Of a stretch of 64,000 bases of DNA, positions 52,734-61,564 are shown piece after piece (within the stretch, counting starts at the first letter, position 1; each line of letters starts with the position of its first letter). The notes beneath the pieces are model-generated. The model worked only from the letters and a program-made list of their open reading frames with translations, was not told the DNA's origin and did no database searches. The DNA comes from JAGVSR01 sp033765145 (GTDB lineage: Bacteria > Pseudomonadota > Alphaproteobacteria > Rhizobiales > Hyphomicrobiaceae), in the NCBI GenBank assembly GCA_033765145.1, contig JANRIH010000044.1, positions 62,001 to 126,000 on the forward strand. The letters are read 5' to 3'. The translations under genes were made by a program, and so were the position numbers.

Positions 52734-53521
52734 TGGCGATTGATCTTGTTGCGCCGGGACAGGGCAACGTCGCGTTTCGAGCGAGCGTGGTCGAGAACGC
52801 AGAAACGGTACTTCCCGTTTCGGCTGCGTCGGCGACGATCACGCGCGGCGGACGCCGCGTCCTCGACGAATTCAGCCTCACGGTCGGGGATGCGCCCGGA
52901 CTCGTCGCCATACTCGGCCCAAACGGAGCCGGGAAGACGCTTGCACTCCGCGTGCTCGCGGGGCTCATCATGCCTGACAAGGGCCAAGTGACATGGGCCG
53001 GCCATCCGCCGGACCGGTCGCGCGTGCGCCGGATCGGTGTCGTATTCCAGCGGCCGGTGATGTTGAAGCGTTCCGCTCTCGAGAACGTCGCCTATGCGTT
53101 GAGGGTCGCGGGGGCGAGCCGAAGCGATGCAGTGGCGCGGGCTGCAGCGGCGCTCGAAGATGCCGGTCTTCTGACGCTGGCCCATTCGCCCGCGCGTCGG
53201 CTGTCGGGCGGCGAACAGCAGCGGCTTGCGCTCGCGAGAGCAATGGCGCTCGACCCGGAACTCCTCTTCCTCGACGAGCCGACGGCGAATGTCGATCCCG
53301 CGTCCATGGCGGCGATCGAAGACCGGCTCGCGTGCGCGACGAAACGCGGACTGCGCATCGCGCTCGTGACTCAGAACATCGCGCAGGCGCGGCGTCTCGC
53401 CGATCGCGTCATCTTCATGCATCGCGGGCGTGTCGGGGAAGACGGCGATGCGGCGTCGTTCTTCGCGGGACCGGCGACGGATGCGGCAAGGCGGTATGTC
53501 GCTGGCGAGATCGTCGCGTGA
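52733..53521 (+). CDS. tupC: Tungstate ABC transporter, ATPase TupC
   Basis: A 262-residue ABC ATPase with Walker A (GPNGAGKT), Q-loop (VVFQRPVML), signature LSGGEQQRLALARA, Walker B (LLFLDEPTANVD) and H-loop region replaced by VTQNIAQARR. A Gln stands where the switch His normally is, a known variation in TupC. ATG 52733 is chosen because it directly follows the tupB stop. The MLKRSALENVAYAL segment fits tungstate ATPases. Confidence 0.9.
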   Translation: MAIDLVAPGQGNVAFRASVVENAETVLPVSAASATITRGGRRVLDEFSLTVGDAPGLVAILGPNGAGKTLALRVLAGLIMPDKGQVTWAGHPPDRSRVRRIGVVFQRPVMLKRSALENVAYALRVAGASRSDAVARAAAALEDAGLLTLAHSPARRLSGGEQQRLALARAMALDPELLFLDEPTANVDPASMAAIEDRLACATKRGLRIALVTQNIAQARRLADRVIFMHRGRVGEDGDAASFFAGPATDAARRYVAGEIVA

Positions 53522-53551
53522 GCCGTCGAGATCAAACGGGGATCATGAAAG

Positions 53552-54397
53552 ATGAATTCGCAAATTCTTCGCGGTCTGATGCTGGCGCTCGCCGCGGTCA
53601 GCATGCTTGTGGCATCGAATTTCGGTTCCTACGCGGCCGATCGGTTCATCATTCTGCAATCGACGACATCGACCGAGAACTCGGGACTGTTCAATTTTCT
53701 CCTGCCGCAGTTCACGGCAAGGTCCGGGATCGAGGTGCGCGTCGTCGCGGTCGGCACCGGACAGGCGATCAAGAATGCCGAGAACGGAGACGGCGACGTG
53801 CTCCTTGTGCACGATCGCGCGGCGGAGGAGAAGTTCGTCGCCGACGGCCACGGCGTGAAGCGTTTCGACGTCATGTACAACGACTTCGTTCTCATCGGTT
53901 CCAAGAGTGATCCTGCAAAGATCGCGGGGACGAAGGATGTCGCTGCGGCGCTGCAATTGATCGCTGCCGCACATGCGCCCTTCGTTTCGCGGGGGGACGA
54001 CAGCGGGACGCACAAGGCGGAGATGCGGCTCTGGAAAGCGGCGGGTGTCGACGCCAAAGCCGCATCGGGCACCTGGTATCGCGAGGCCGGTCAGGGGATG
54101 GGCGCCACGCTCAACGTTGCGTCGGGTATGGGCGCCTACGTGCTCGCCGATCGCGCGACGTGGTCGTCCTTCAAGAACCGCGGCGATCTCGCCGTGCTCA
54201 TCGAAGGAGATACACGGCTCTTCAATCCTTACGGAGTGATCGCGGTCAATCCGAGCAAGCATCCGCGCGTCAAGGCGGCGGACGCGCAGGCGTTCGTCGA
54301 CTGGATGATCTCCGAAGAAGGGCAATCCGCCATCGCGGCGTTCAAGATCGAAGGCGAGCCGCCGTTTTTTCCGAATGCGCGCGCGGGCGGGGAGTGA
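53552..54397 (+). CDS. tupA: Tungstate-binding periplasmic protein TupA
   Basis: A 281-residue solute-binding protein with signal peptide (MLALAAVSMLVASNFGSYAA). After cleavage comes the anion-binding QSTTSTENSGLFNFLLP, the TTTS-type motif by which TupA proteins differ from molybdate-binding ModA, and later SRGDDSGTHKAEMRLW. This favours tungstate. The order tupB-tupC-tupA is less usual than A-B-C. It converges on mobB, with only 3 bp between. Confidence 0.9.
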   Translation: MNSQILRGLMLALAAVSMLVASNFGSYAADRFIILQSTTSTENSGLFNFLLPQFTARSGIEVRVVAVGTGQAIKNAENGDGDVLLVHDRAAEEKFVADGHGVKRFDVMYNDFVLIGSKSDPAKIAGTKDVAAALQLIAAAHAPFVSRGDDSGTHKAEMRLWKAAGVDAKAASGTWYREAGQGMGATLNVASGMGAYVLADRATWSSFKNRGDLAVLIEGDTRLFNPYGVIAVNPSKHPRVKAADAQAFVDWMISEEGQSAIAAFKIEGEPPFFPNARAGGE

Positions 54398-54400
54398 CGC

Positions 54401-54979
54401 TCAGCGGGAATGTGCCGTGTGGCGTGCGACGTCGTCGGGCTCGTCATCGGGCCGGGTGGGCGAACGGCTGAGAACTTTTCGCTCGATGAAGTCCGCGATG
54501 GCTGAGATGTCGTCGAGGTGGAACACCGGCAGGCCCGTGTCTTCTATCTCGTGATCGGCGGCGATGGCCATGACCGTTTTGTCCTCGGGCGCGAGGGGCC
54601 GACGGTCGAACTGATCTTGCCGTCGGGCTTCGATCTTGGGGATCGCGGCGGTTTTGTATCCTTCGACGATCACGATGTCGGAGGGCGAGAGCCAGGACAG
54701 GATCTCTTCGAGATTGGGCTCGGGCTCCTCGCGCAGTTCATGGACGATCGCCCATCTCTTGCCGCCGATGACCGCGACTTCGGACGCGCCCGCGCGGCGG
54801 TGCCGCGCGCTGTCGGTCTCGCCGTCGTCGACCTGGAACTCGTGATGGGCGTGCTTGACGCTCGCGACCTTGAGGCCCCGGCGCGTCAGTTCCGCGATGA
54901 GCCGCACGGTCAGCGTGGTCTTGCCGGACTTCTTCCATCCGGCGATTCCGATCACAGGTGTCTTCGCTCGTGCTTTCAT
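54401..54979 (-). CDS. mobB: Molybdopterin-guanine dinucleotide biosynthesis protein B
   Basis: A 192-residue GTP-binding protein with P-loop GIAGWKKSGKTTL, ASVKHAHHEF and VIVEGYKTAAIPKIE. It assists MobA in making the guanine dinucleotide form of the cofactor that formate dehydrogenase uses. It is the last gene of the fdh-fdhD-mobA-mobB series on the minus strand, 41 bp after mobA. The C-terminal extension of ~25 residues is Arg/Asp-rich. Confidence 0.92.
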   Translation of the reverse strand: MKARAKTPVIGIAGWKKSGKTTLTVRLIAELTRRGLKVASVKHAHHEFQVDDGETDSARHRRAGASEVAVIGGKRWAIVHELREEPEPNLEEILSWLSPSDIVIVEGYKTAAIPKIEARRQDQFDRRPLAPEDKTVMAIAADHEIEDTGLPVFHLDDISAIADFIERKVLSRSPTRPDDEPDDVARHTAHSR

Positions 54980-55020
54980 GCGTCGCGTCTTTCGTTCATC
55001 GGTGATGCCATGGGCCGGCC

Positions 55021-55740
55021 TTACGACGCAAGGAGGCGTCGCGCCTCGTCGAGCTCGTCCGGCGTGTTGGCGTTGAAGAAGGGATCGACCGTGTGTCCGG
55101 CGATCGAGAGAAACGGAAACTCCACGGACTTCGTCCCGTGCCGGTCTGTCCAGGCGAGCACCTTGCGAGTGCCGGATTTGAGCGCCGCATCAAGATCGTC
55201 GGCCAAGGACACCGGCCACAGACCGATCACGGGGTGCAACTCTCCGCCGGACGAGGCCAGAGCGATCTTGGGCGCACTCTCAGTAGACCGAGGAAGGTCC
55301 CTCTCCCCGTCGCGCGTAACGCGCGATGCCCGCGACGGGGAGAGGGCTGCGCTCAGCGCCTCCTGCAAGCGCTGGGCGAGATCGGACGGCAGAAACGGCG
55401 CGTCAGTCGAGACGCTCAATATGTGGGTCGCTTCCGGCGCGTTGGCAATGGACCATCGCATGCCGGCGAGAATTCCGGCCAGCGGCCCGGCGAAGTCCTC
55501 GATGCTATCGGCGGCCACTGGAAGGCCGAAAGCCTTGAACCGGGCGGGATCACCGTTGGCATTTATAACCAACTTTCCGGCCTGGGGCCGCAGGCGTTCG
55601 ATGACGTGCGTCAACATGGGCCGATCGCCAAGCGTGAGGAGGCCCTTGTCGCCCGCACCGCTGGCGAACGCATCCGCCATCCGGCTGGATCGGCCGCCGG
55701 CGAGGAGCACACCTGTCGGTCGCAGAGCCACGTCAGTCAC
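55021..55740 (-). CDS. mobA: Molybdenum cofactor guanylyltransferase, with palindrome insert
   Basis: A 239-residue nucleotidyltransferase that adds GMP to molybdopterin or its tungsten analogue. It has the nucleotide-binding VLLAGGRSSRM (about residue 12), DKGLLTLGDRPML, STDAPFLP with the metal-binding Asp, and the HPVIGLWPV block. Between STDAPFLPSDLAQRLQEAL and the SGGELHPV block lies an extra stretch (LSPSRASRVTRDGERD) encoded by a perfect 16-bp palindrome at 55299-55346; this is in frame and not part of the family. Its 5' end overlaps fdhD by 8 bp. Confidence 0.92.
   Translation of the reverse strand: MTDVALRPTGVLLAGGRSSRMADAFASGAGDKGLLTLGDRPMLTHVIERLRPQAGKLVINANGDPARFKAFGLPVAADSIEDFAGPLAGILAGMRWSIANAPEATHILSVSTDAPFLPSDLAQRLQEALSAALSPSRASRVTRDGERDLPRSTESAPKIALASSGGELHPVIGLWPVSLADDLDAALKSGTRKVLAWTDRHGTKSVEFPFLSIAGHTVDPFFNANTPDELDEARRLLAS
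55299..55346. repeat. 48-bp palindromic element inside mobA
   Basis: CCCTCTCCCCGTCGCG (55299-55314) is the exact reverse complement of CGCGACGGGGAGAGGG (55331-55346), with a 16-nt loop. It is 48 nt long, so exactly 16 codons, and keeps the mobA frame open. The outer CCCTCTCCCCG core also appears in the hairpin at 56723-56753. It resembles the in-frame palindromic elements described in Rickettsia, by analogy only. Confidence 0.75.
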
Positions 55741-56623
55741 CCGCCTCGGCGAAGGCGCCCTTGCGCCCGTGTTTTCTGTCCTCCTCGTCGACCTTGGCGA
55801 GGTCGGCGTCGAAGACGAGCCGTTCTTCGCCCGACAGGCAGACGAAGCGCTTGCCGCGTGCGCGGCCGATGAGCGTCAGGCCGGTCTTCCGCGCGAGTTC
55901 GACGCCCCAGGCCGTGAAACCCGAACGGGAGATGAGGATCGGGATGCCCATCTTGACGGTTTTGATCACCATTTCGGAGGTGAGGCGGCCGGTCGTGTAG
56001 AAGATCTTATCGTCCGCGGTCACGCGGTTCTGGAACATATAGCCGGCGATCTTGTCGACGGCGTTGTGGCGGCCGACGTCCTCCATGTAGACGAGCGGGC
56101 GGTCCTCCTCGCAGAGCACGCAGCCGTGGATCGCGCCGGCCTTGAGATAAAGGCTCGGTTCGGTGTTGATTTTTCGTGTCAGGCTGTAGAGCCAGGATGT
56201 CTTGAGGCGCGCTGTCGGCGACAGCGCGATGCTGTCCAGCTCATCCATGAGATCGCCGAAGACGGTCCCTTGCGCGCAGCCCGACGTCTGGACTTTCTTC
56301 TTGAGCTTTTCTTCGAAGTCCGTGGCGGTCTTCGTGCGAACGACGACGGTGTCGATGTCGGCGTCGTAGTCGACGCCCGTGAGTTCGTCGCCGGATTTCA
56401 GCATATTCTGGTTGAGCAGATAGCCGATTGCGAGCAACTCGGGATGATCGCCGATGGTCATCATCGTCACGATCTCGCGTGCGTTGAGAAACAGTGTCAG
56501 CGGGCGTTCGGTGATGACCGGTGTTTCAACGCGGCGGCCTTCGTGATCGAGGCCAGGCACCATCACCGACAGACGCGGGTCGTCGGGGGTGGGACGTACG
56601 GCAAACTCTTCGAGCGTGGCCAT
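55733..56623 (-). CDS. fdhD: Formate dehydrogenase accessory sulfurtransferase FdhD
   Basis: A 296-residue protein that transfers sulfur to the metal of the formate dehydrogenase cofactor. It has the LYLKAGAIHGCVLCEEDRPLVYMEDVGRHNAVDKI and STGRLTSEMV-like (TTGRLTSEM) blocks. The usual CxxC loop reads TSGCAQGTVFG here, with only one Cys; this variant is unlike the E. coli protein. ATG 56623 is chosen as start; the frame to 56662 overlaps repeats. It overlaps mobA at its 3' end. Confidence 0.93.
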   Translation of the reverse strand: MATLEEFAVRPTPDDPRLSVMVPGLDHEGRRVETPVITERPLTLFLNAREIVTMMTIGDHPELLAIGYLLNQNMLKSGDELTGVDYDADIDTVVVRTKTATDFEEKLKKKVQTSGCAQGTVFGDLMDELDSIALSPTARLKTSWLYSLTRKINTEPSLYLKAGAIHGCVLCEEDRPLVYMEDVGRHNAVDKIAGYMFQNRVTADDKIFYTTGRLTSEMVIKTVKMGIPILISRSGFTAWGVELARKTGLTLIGRARGKRFVCLSGEERLVFDADLAKVDEEDRKHGRKGAFAEAGD

Positions 56624-56634
56624 AGCGGCTCCTG

Positions 56635-56753
56635 GTCCCCTTACCCCGTTGCTTTGCCGCAAAGGGGACGGGCTCGTGCGAGGGGCGGCCGCAGACCCCA
56701 GTGAGGATGCCGCCCCTCACTCCACCCTCTCCCCGCTTTGCGGGGCGAGGGTG
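56635..56753. repeat. Three consecutive hairpins between fdhA and fdhD
   Basis: The first is GTCCCC/GGGGAC (56635-56669). The second is GAGGGGCGG/CCGCCCCTC (56680-56718, 9-bp perfect). The third is CACCCTC-T-CCCCGC/GCGGGG-C-GAGGGTG (56723-56753, one mismatch, TTT loop). They fill the 135-bp gap after the fdhA stop and could end or attenuate the fdhA transcript before fdhD. Confidence 0.6.
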
Positions 56754-56758
56754 ATGTT

Positions 56759-59542
56759 TTACTCGGCGGCTTCCGCGCGCTCGGTCAAACGTTCGAGTTT
56801 GGCTGCGCAGAACTTGAACTCGGGGATCTTGCCATAGGGGTCAACCTGCGGGTTCGTCAGCATGTTGGCCGCGGCTTCCGCGAAGCAGAACGGAATGAAC
56901 AGCATGCCTTCGGCAACCTCGGGGTTCTGCCGGGCCTTCAAGACGAGTTCACCGCGCCGGGTCGAGACGCGCACCATTTCGCCGGGTTCGATGCCGAGCC
57001 GGCGCATGTCGTGCCGGTTAAGGCCGACGATCGGTTCAGGCTCCAAGAGGTCGAGGTTCGTCGCGCGGCGGGTCATGGAGCCGGTGTGCCAGTGCTCGAG
57101 CATACGACCGGTCGTCAGAACCATCGGATATTCGGCATCGGGCAACTCGGCCGGCGGCGTGACGTCGGCTGGCACGATCTTCGCTCGGCCTGACTTCGTG
57201 GGGAAACGATCGCCGAAGATGATCTCGTTGCCGGGCTTGTCGGGCGCGTCGACCGGATAAGTGACGCTCTCCTCGCGATCAACGCGCTCCCACGTGATGT
57301 TCTTCAAAGACGGCATGCAGTCCGCCATCTCGGCGAAGACTTCACTCAGGTGCTTGTAGTTCCAGTCGAGGCCGATGCGATTTGCGAGTTCCTGGATCAA
57401 CTCCCAGTCCTGCCGCGCTTCGCCCGGCGGATCTACGACGGGGCGCGCCATCTGCACCTGCCGGTTCGTATTCGTGAACGTGCCCCATTTCTCGGCATGC
57501 GCCGACGACGGCAGCACGACATCCGCGTGCCAGGCGGTCTCGGTCAGGAAGATGTCCTGCACGACGAGATGCTCGAGCTTGGCGAGTGCGTCGCGCGCGT
57601 GGGCCGCGTCGGGGTCGGACATGGCCGGGTTCTCACCCTGGATGTACATGCCCTTGATGCCGCCTGCGAGGATCGACTTCATGATCTCGACGACCGTCAG
57701 ACCGCGGTTCGGCGATAGTTCGCGTCCGTAGAGTTCTTCGTAGAATTTGCGCGCCGTCGGGTCCTCGACCGAAATGTAGTCGGGGTAGACCATCGGGATG
57801 AGGCCGGCGTCGGACGCACCCTGCACGTTGTTCTGGCCGCGCAGCGGGTGAAGGCCCGTGCCGGGGCGGCCGATCTGGCCGGTGACGAGGGCCAACGCGA
57901 TGAGGCAGCGGGAATTGTCCGTGCCGTGGACGTGCTGGGAGACGCCCATACCCCAGAAGATGATCGAGGTGCGCGACTTGGCGTAAATGCGCGCGACCTC
58001 GCGGACGGTGGCGGCGGGAATCCCGCAGACCGCTTCCATCTTCTCGGGCGCGTAGTCCTTGACCTTCTTCTTCAGCGCTTCGAAGCCTTCGGTGTGTGCC
58101 TGGATGTACTGCTGGTCGTAGAGTTTCTCCTCGACGATCGTGTGCAGCATGCCGTTCAGGAGCGCCACATCCGCGCCGGGCTTGAACTGAAGAATATGCG
58201 AGGCGTAGCGCTGGACACCGGCGGCGCGGCCGCGCGGGTCCATGATGATGAGCTTGGCACCCTTCATCGCGGCGTCACGGATGAACGTCGCGGCGACGGG
58301 ATGGTTCTCGGAGGGGCGCGCGCCGATGACGATGATGCATTCGGCATCCTTGGCGGCCATGAAGGGCGCCGTGACGGCGCCGGAGTTCAGGCCTTCCATG
58401 AGGGCCGCGACCGAGGAGGCATGGCAAAGACGGGTGCAGTGGTCGACGTTGTTGGTGCCGAAGCCCTGGCGGATGAGCTTCTGGAAAAGATAGGCTTCTT
58501 CGTTGGAGCACTTGGCCGAGCCGAAGCCCGCGAGTGAGTCTCCGCCCTCACGCTCGATGATCGTCTTGAGACCCGAGGCGGCTCGGTCGAGCGCCTCTTC
58601 CCACGTCGCCTTGCGGAAATGGGTCCAGGGATTCTTGGGATCGACCTGGTCGTCGCCACGCTTCGGAGCGTCGTCGCGGCGAATGAGCGGAACAGTCAGG
58701 CGATCGGGATGGTGGATGTAGTCGAAGCCGAAGCGGCCCTTGACGCAGAGACGGTTCTGGTTCGCGGGGCCGTCGCGGCCATCGACATAGAGGATCTTGT
58801 TGTCCTTGACGTAAGCCTTTGTCTGGCAACCGACGCCGCAATAGGGACAGAGCGTGTCGACGGCCTTCTCCTCGAAGTGGACGCGCGCGCCCGACTTCTT
58901 GTCGATGAGGTTCTGCTCCATGAGAGCGCCCGTGGGGCAGGCCTGGACACACTCGCCGCACGCGACACAGGTCGAGCTGCCCATCTCCTGGTCGAAATCG
59001 AACACGACCTTCGCGCCGTGGCCTCTGTAGGCCATGCCGATGACGTCGTTGTGCTGGACCTCGCGACAGGCGCGGACGCAAAGCCCGCAATTGATGCAGG
59101 CGTCGAGGTTCACCGCGATCGCGGAATGGGTGTAGTCGGCCTCGGGTTTGTCGCCTTTCGGGAAGCGGCTCTTCGGCTTGATCTTCATCGCGCCGACCCA
59201 ATTCCAGAACTTGGAATTCGGATCGTGGCAATCCTTCTTGGCGGGCTGATCGGCGAGCAGAAGCTCGAAGACCATCTCGCGTGATTTCACGGCGCGCTCG
59301 GAGGCCGTCTTGACCTTCATGCCGTTCGCGACCTTGCGCTGGCAGGAGGCCGTGAGCGTCCGTTCGCCCTCGACCTCGACCATGCAGGCGCGGCAGTTGC
59401 CGTCCGCGCGATAGCCGGGCTCGGGCAGCCAGCAGAGATGCGGGATCTTCTTCTTGTGCCGTTCGGCGACCTGCCAGATGGTCTCGCCGTCCTCGGCCTC
59501 GACAGTCTTGCCGTCGAGTTCGAATGTGATCTTCGCCGCCAT
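56759..59542 (-). CDS. NAD-dependent formate dehydrogenase, catalytic alpha subunit
   Basis: A 927-residue NuoG/FdhA-type subunit oxidising formate to CO2 at a bis-MGD tungsten or molybdenum centre. An N-terminal [2Fe-2S] domain has C37, C50, C53 and C67. Then come an His/Cys cluster region, two [4Fe-4S] motifs (CINCGLCVRAC, CVACGECVQACP), the cluster proximal to the active site (CPYCGVGC) and the metal-ligand Cys in HCTRLCHASS (Cys, not Sec). Architecture and length resemble FDH1 of Methylobacterium, a tungsten enzyme. It follows the beta subunit by 47 bp. Confidence 0.93.
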   Translation of the reverse strand: MAAKITFELDGKTVEAEDGETIWQVAERHKKKIPHLCWLPEPGYRADGNCRACMVEVEGERTLTASCQRKVANGMKVKTASERAVKSREMVFELLLADQPAKKDCHDPNSKFWNWVGAMKIKPKSRFPKGDKPEADYTHSAIAVNLDACINCGLCVRACREVQHNDVIGMAYRGHGAKVVFDFDQEMGSSTCVACGECVQACPTGALMEQNLIDKKSGARVHFEEKAVDTLCPYCGVGCQTKAYVKDNKILYVDGRDGPANQNRLCVKGRFGFDYIHHPDRLTVPLIRRDDAPKRGDDQVDPKNPWTHFRKATWEEALDRAASGLKTIIEREGGDSLAGFGSAKCSNEEAYLFQKLIRQGFGTNNVDHCTRLCHASSVAALMEGLNSGAVTAPFMAAKDAECIIVIGARPSENHPVAATFIRDAAMKGAKLIIMDPRGRAAGVQRYASHILQFKPGADVALLNGMLHTIVEEKLYDQQYIQAHTEGFEALKKKVKDYAPEKMEAVCGIPAATVREVARIYAKSRTSIIFWGMGVSQHVHGTDNSRCLIALALVTGQIGRPGTGLHPLRGQNNVQGASDAGLIPMVYPDYISVEDPTARKFYEELYGRELSPNRGLTVVEIMKSILAGGIKGMYIQGENPAMSDPDAAHARDALAKLEHLVVQDIFLTETAWHADVVLPSSAHAEKWGTFTNTNRQVQMARPVVDPPGEARQDWELIQELANRIGLDWNYKHLSEVFAEMADCMPSLKNITWERVDREESVTYPVDAPDKPGNEIIFGDRFPTKSGRAKIVPADVTPPAELPDAEYPMVLTTGRMLEHWHTGSMTRRATNLDLLEPEPIVGLNRHDMRRLGIEPGEMVRVSTRRGELVLKARQNPEVAEGMLFIPFCFAEAAANMLTNPQVDPYGKIPEFKFCAAKLERLTERAEAAE

Positions 59543-59589
59543 GGGACCGATTTTCTCCGATGAGGATGCTCAGCGTGTGGAGCGGTTGA

Positions 59590-61305
59590 TCAGGACTTCA
59601 AATCATCCGGGAAATACTTGACGACCGACATGACCGGGTTCGACGCCGCCTGGCCGAGACCGCAGATCGAGGCGTCGCGCATCACCTGCGCTAGATCGGC
59701 CAGAAGATCCTTGTCCCATTTGCCGCCGGACATGAGCTTCACGGCCTTCTCCGTGCCATTGCGGCAGGGCGTGCACTGGCCGCAGCTCTCGTCCTCGAAA
59801 AACTTCATGAGGTTCAGCGCGACATCCTTCATGTCGTCCTTGTCGGACAGAATGACAACCGCATGGCTGCCGACGAAGCAGCCATGCTTTTCGAGCTGGC
59901 CGAAATCGAGCGGGATGTCGGCCATGGTCGCGGGCAGAATGCCGCCCGACGCGCCGCCCGGCAGGTAGCCCTTGAACTTGTGGCCGGATGCCATGCCGCC
60001 ACAGAGTTCGATCAACTCGTTGGCTGTCGTGCCCGCAGCCGTCAGCACGACGCCCGGCTTCTTGACGCGGCCCGAGACGGAATAGGAGCGGAGCCCCTTC
60101 GCGCCGTTCTTGCCTTCACCTGCGAACCACGCCGGGCCTTTCTCGAGGATCTGGGGAATCCAGTACAGCGTCTCGACGTTGTTGACGAGCGTCGGGCGGT
60201 CGAAGATGCCGACCTGAGCGACATAAGGCGGACGGTGGCGCGGCAGCCCGCGCTTGCCCTCGATGCTCTCGATCATCGCGCTTTCTTCGCCGCAGATGTA
60301 GGCGCCAGCGCCGCGACGGACCGAGACCTTGGTGTGCTTGGTGAGGCCCGCGGCTTCGAGCTTCGCGATCTCGCGGTCGAGAATTTCGAGAACGGCGGGG
60401 TATTCGTCGCGCATGTAGACGAAGACTTCCTGGGCTTCGACAGCCCAGGCGCCGATCAACATGCCTTCCAGGAACTGGTGCGGACGGCGCTCCAAATAAT
60501 AGCGGTCCTTGAACGTGCCGGGTTCGCCCTCGTCGCCGTTGACGGCCATGTAGCGCGGGCCCTTCTCGGCCCGCACGAAGGTCCACTTGCGGCCGGTGGG
60601 GAACCCCGCGCCGCCCAAGCCGCGCAGACCGCCATCTGAGAGTGCCGCGATCACCTGATCGACGGCGCGGGTGCCGTCGATGCAGGATGCGAGCACGCTA
60701 TAGCCGCCCTCCTTCCGGTAGGCTTCGAACGTCTGGTAGTCCGGGATATCGGGGTGTGTCTCGTCCTTGGCGACGAGCTTCTTGATCTTGGCGACAGTTG
60801 CCTTCGCGACGTGGTGGTGGCCGACTTCGGCGGCAGGGGCGACGTCGCAGGCGCCGACGCAGGGTGCTCGCACGATGCGGACGTCCTCGAGGTCCTCGGC
60901 TCCGAGGGCCGCGATCAGCTTTTCAGCGCCGGCCATCATGCACGAAAGGCTGTCGCAGACGCGGATGGTGATCCGGGCCGGCGGGTCCTCACCATCGGCC
61001 ACGACGTCGAAATGGGCGTAGAAGGTCGCTACCTCGTAGACTTCGGCCATGGGCACGCGGACGAGTTCGCCCAGGGCATGGAGAAGTCCGGCGGGCAGGC
61101 AGCCTTTGGCGTCCTGGATCTTGTGCAGATATTCGATCAGCAGGGGGCGCTCGTAGGGTCCGTCGCCGATCAGAGCCTTGACCTCTGCCGTCTCTTCGGA
61201 GCGAAGGAGGCGGCCCTTGGGAAACGGCGCCGCCTTCCGGCGTCCGGAGCCGGGGTGAATTGAGCGTGTCTCGCGGTCGCGCGCGGCGATGCCCGTCGTG
61301 GCCAT
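59590..61305 (-). CDS. NAD-dependent formate dehydrogenase beta subunit (NuoE-NuoF fusion)
   Basis: A 571-residue fusion. The N-terminal ~180 residues are NuoE/thioredoxin-like with [2Fe-2S] Cys in VCDSLSCMMAG and APCVGACDVAP. The rest is NuoF-like, with FMN/NAD binding (GLGGAGFPTGRKW, NGDEGEPGTFKDR) and a C-terminal [4Fe-4S] site (ESCGQCTPCRNGT). It passes electrons from the alpha subunit to NAD+. ATG 61305 is chosen because AGGGGA lies 5-6 nt upstream; the frame to 61509 is unlike the family. The fused E-F form is that of FDH1 in Methylobacterium. Confidence 0.92.
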   Translation of the reverse strand: MATTGIAARDRETRSIHPGSGRRKAAPFPKGRLLRSEETAEVKALIGDGPYERPLLIEYLHKIQDAKGCLPAGLLHALGELVRVPMAEVYEVATFYAHFDVVADGEDPPARITIRVCDSLSCMMAGAEKLIAALGAEDLEDVRIVRAPCVGACDVAPAAEVGHHHVAKATVAKIKKLVAKDETHPDIPDYQTFEAYRKEGGYSVLASCIDGTRAVDQVIAALSDGGLRGLGGAGFPTGRKWTFVRAEKGPRYMAVNGDEGEPGTFKDRYYLERRPHQFLEGMLIGAWAVEAQEVFVYMRDEYPAVLEILDREIAKLEAAGLTKHTKVSVRRGAGAYICGEESAMIESIEGKRGLPRHRPPYVAQVGIFDRPTLVNNVETLYWIPQILEKGPAWFAGEGKNGAKGLRSYSVSGRVKKPGVVLTAAGTTANELIELCGGMASGHKFKGYLPGGASGGILPATMADIPLDFGQLEKHGCFVGSHAVVILSDKDDMKDVALNLMKFFEDESCGQCTPCRNGTEKAVKLMSGGKWDKDLLADLAQVMRDASICGLGQAASNPVMSVVKYFPDDLKS

Positions 61306-61564
61306 ACCGTCCCCTGATTGTCTGCTTTCCTTGGCTTTTCGGCTCTTCCCGGCCTCGAAGCCACTGCATTCGGCGCGACCGCGAACAGTGGTCGCGCGCT
61401 GCCCACCGGGTCCTGGCGGTCCGGGTGCGGCGAATGGCACCATGCCCGCAGCGCGTAACGGCTTCAAGAAAGGGAAATCGTGTTTCGATAGAAGATTCCT
61501 ATCAAACACTCAGGCTCATCTATGTCTTTTTGGGAATAGCTTGTGCCGTCCGATTTCCGGGCGA
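61306..61564. promoter_or_regulatory. Intergenic region upstream of the formate dehydrogenase genes
   Basis: This 259-bp gap separates the lysR stop from the fdh beta start. The distal part (61470-61560) is AT-richer and holds GATAG-N7-CTATC at 61487-61503, a LysR-type inverted repeat, about 180 nt upstream of the ATG. It should contain the fdh promoter. Confidence 0.5.

Noticed and set aside
52029..54397. Molybdate transporter ModABC
   Set aside because: The binding protein has the TTSTENSGL motif of TupA, and the locus contains a tungsten-type AOR; molybdate import is less likely.
61487..61503. Possible OxyR half-site (ATAG-N7-CTAT)
   Set aside because: The inner T and A of the OxyR consensus are absent and the neighbouring gene is a different LysR protein; kept only as a generic LysR-type repeat.
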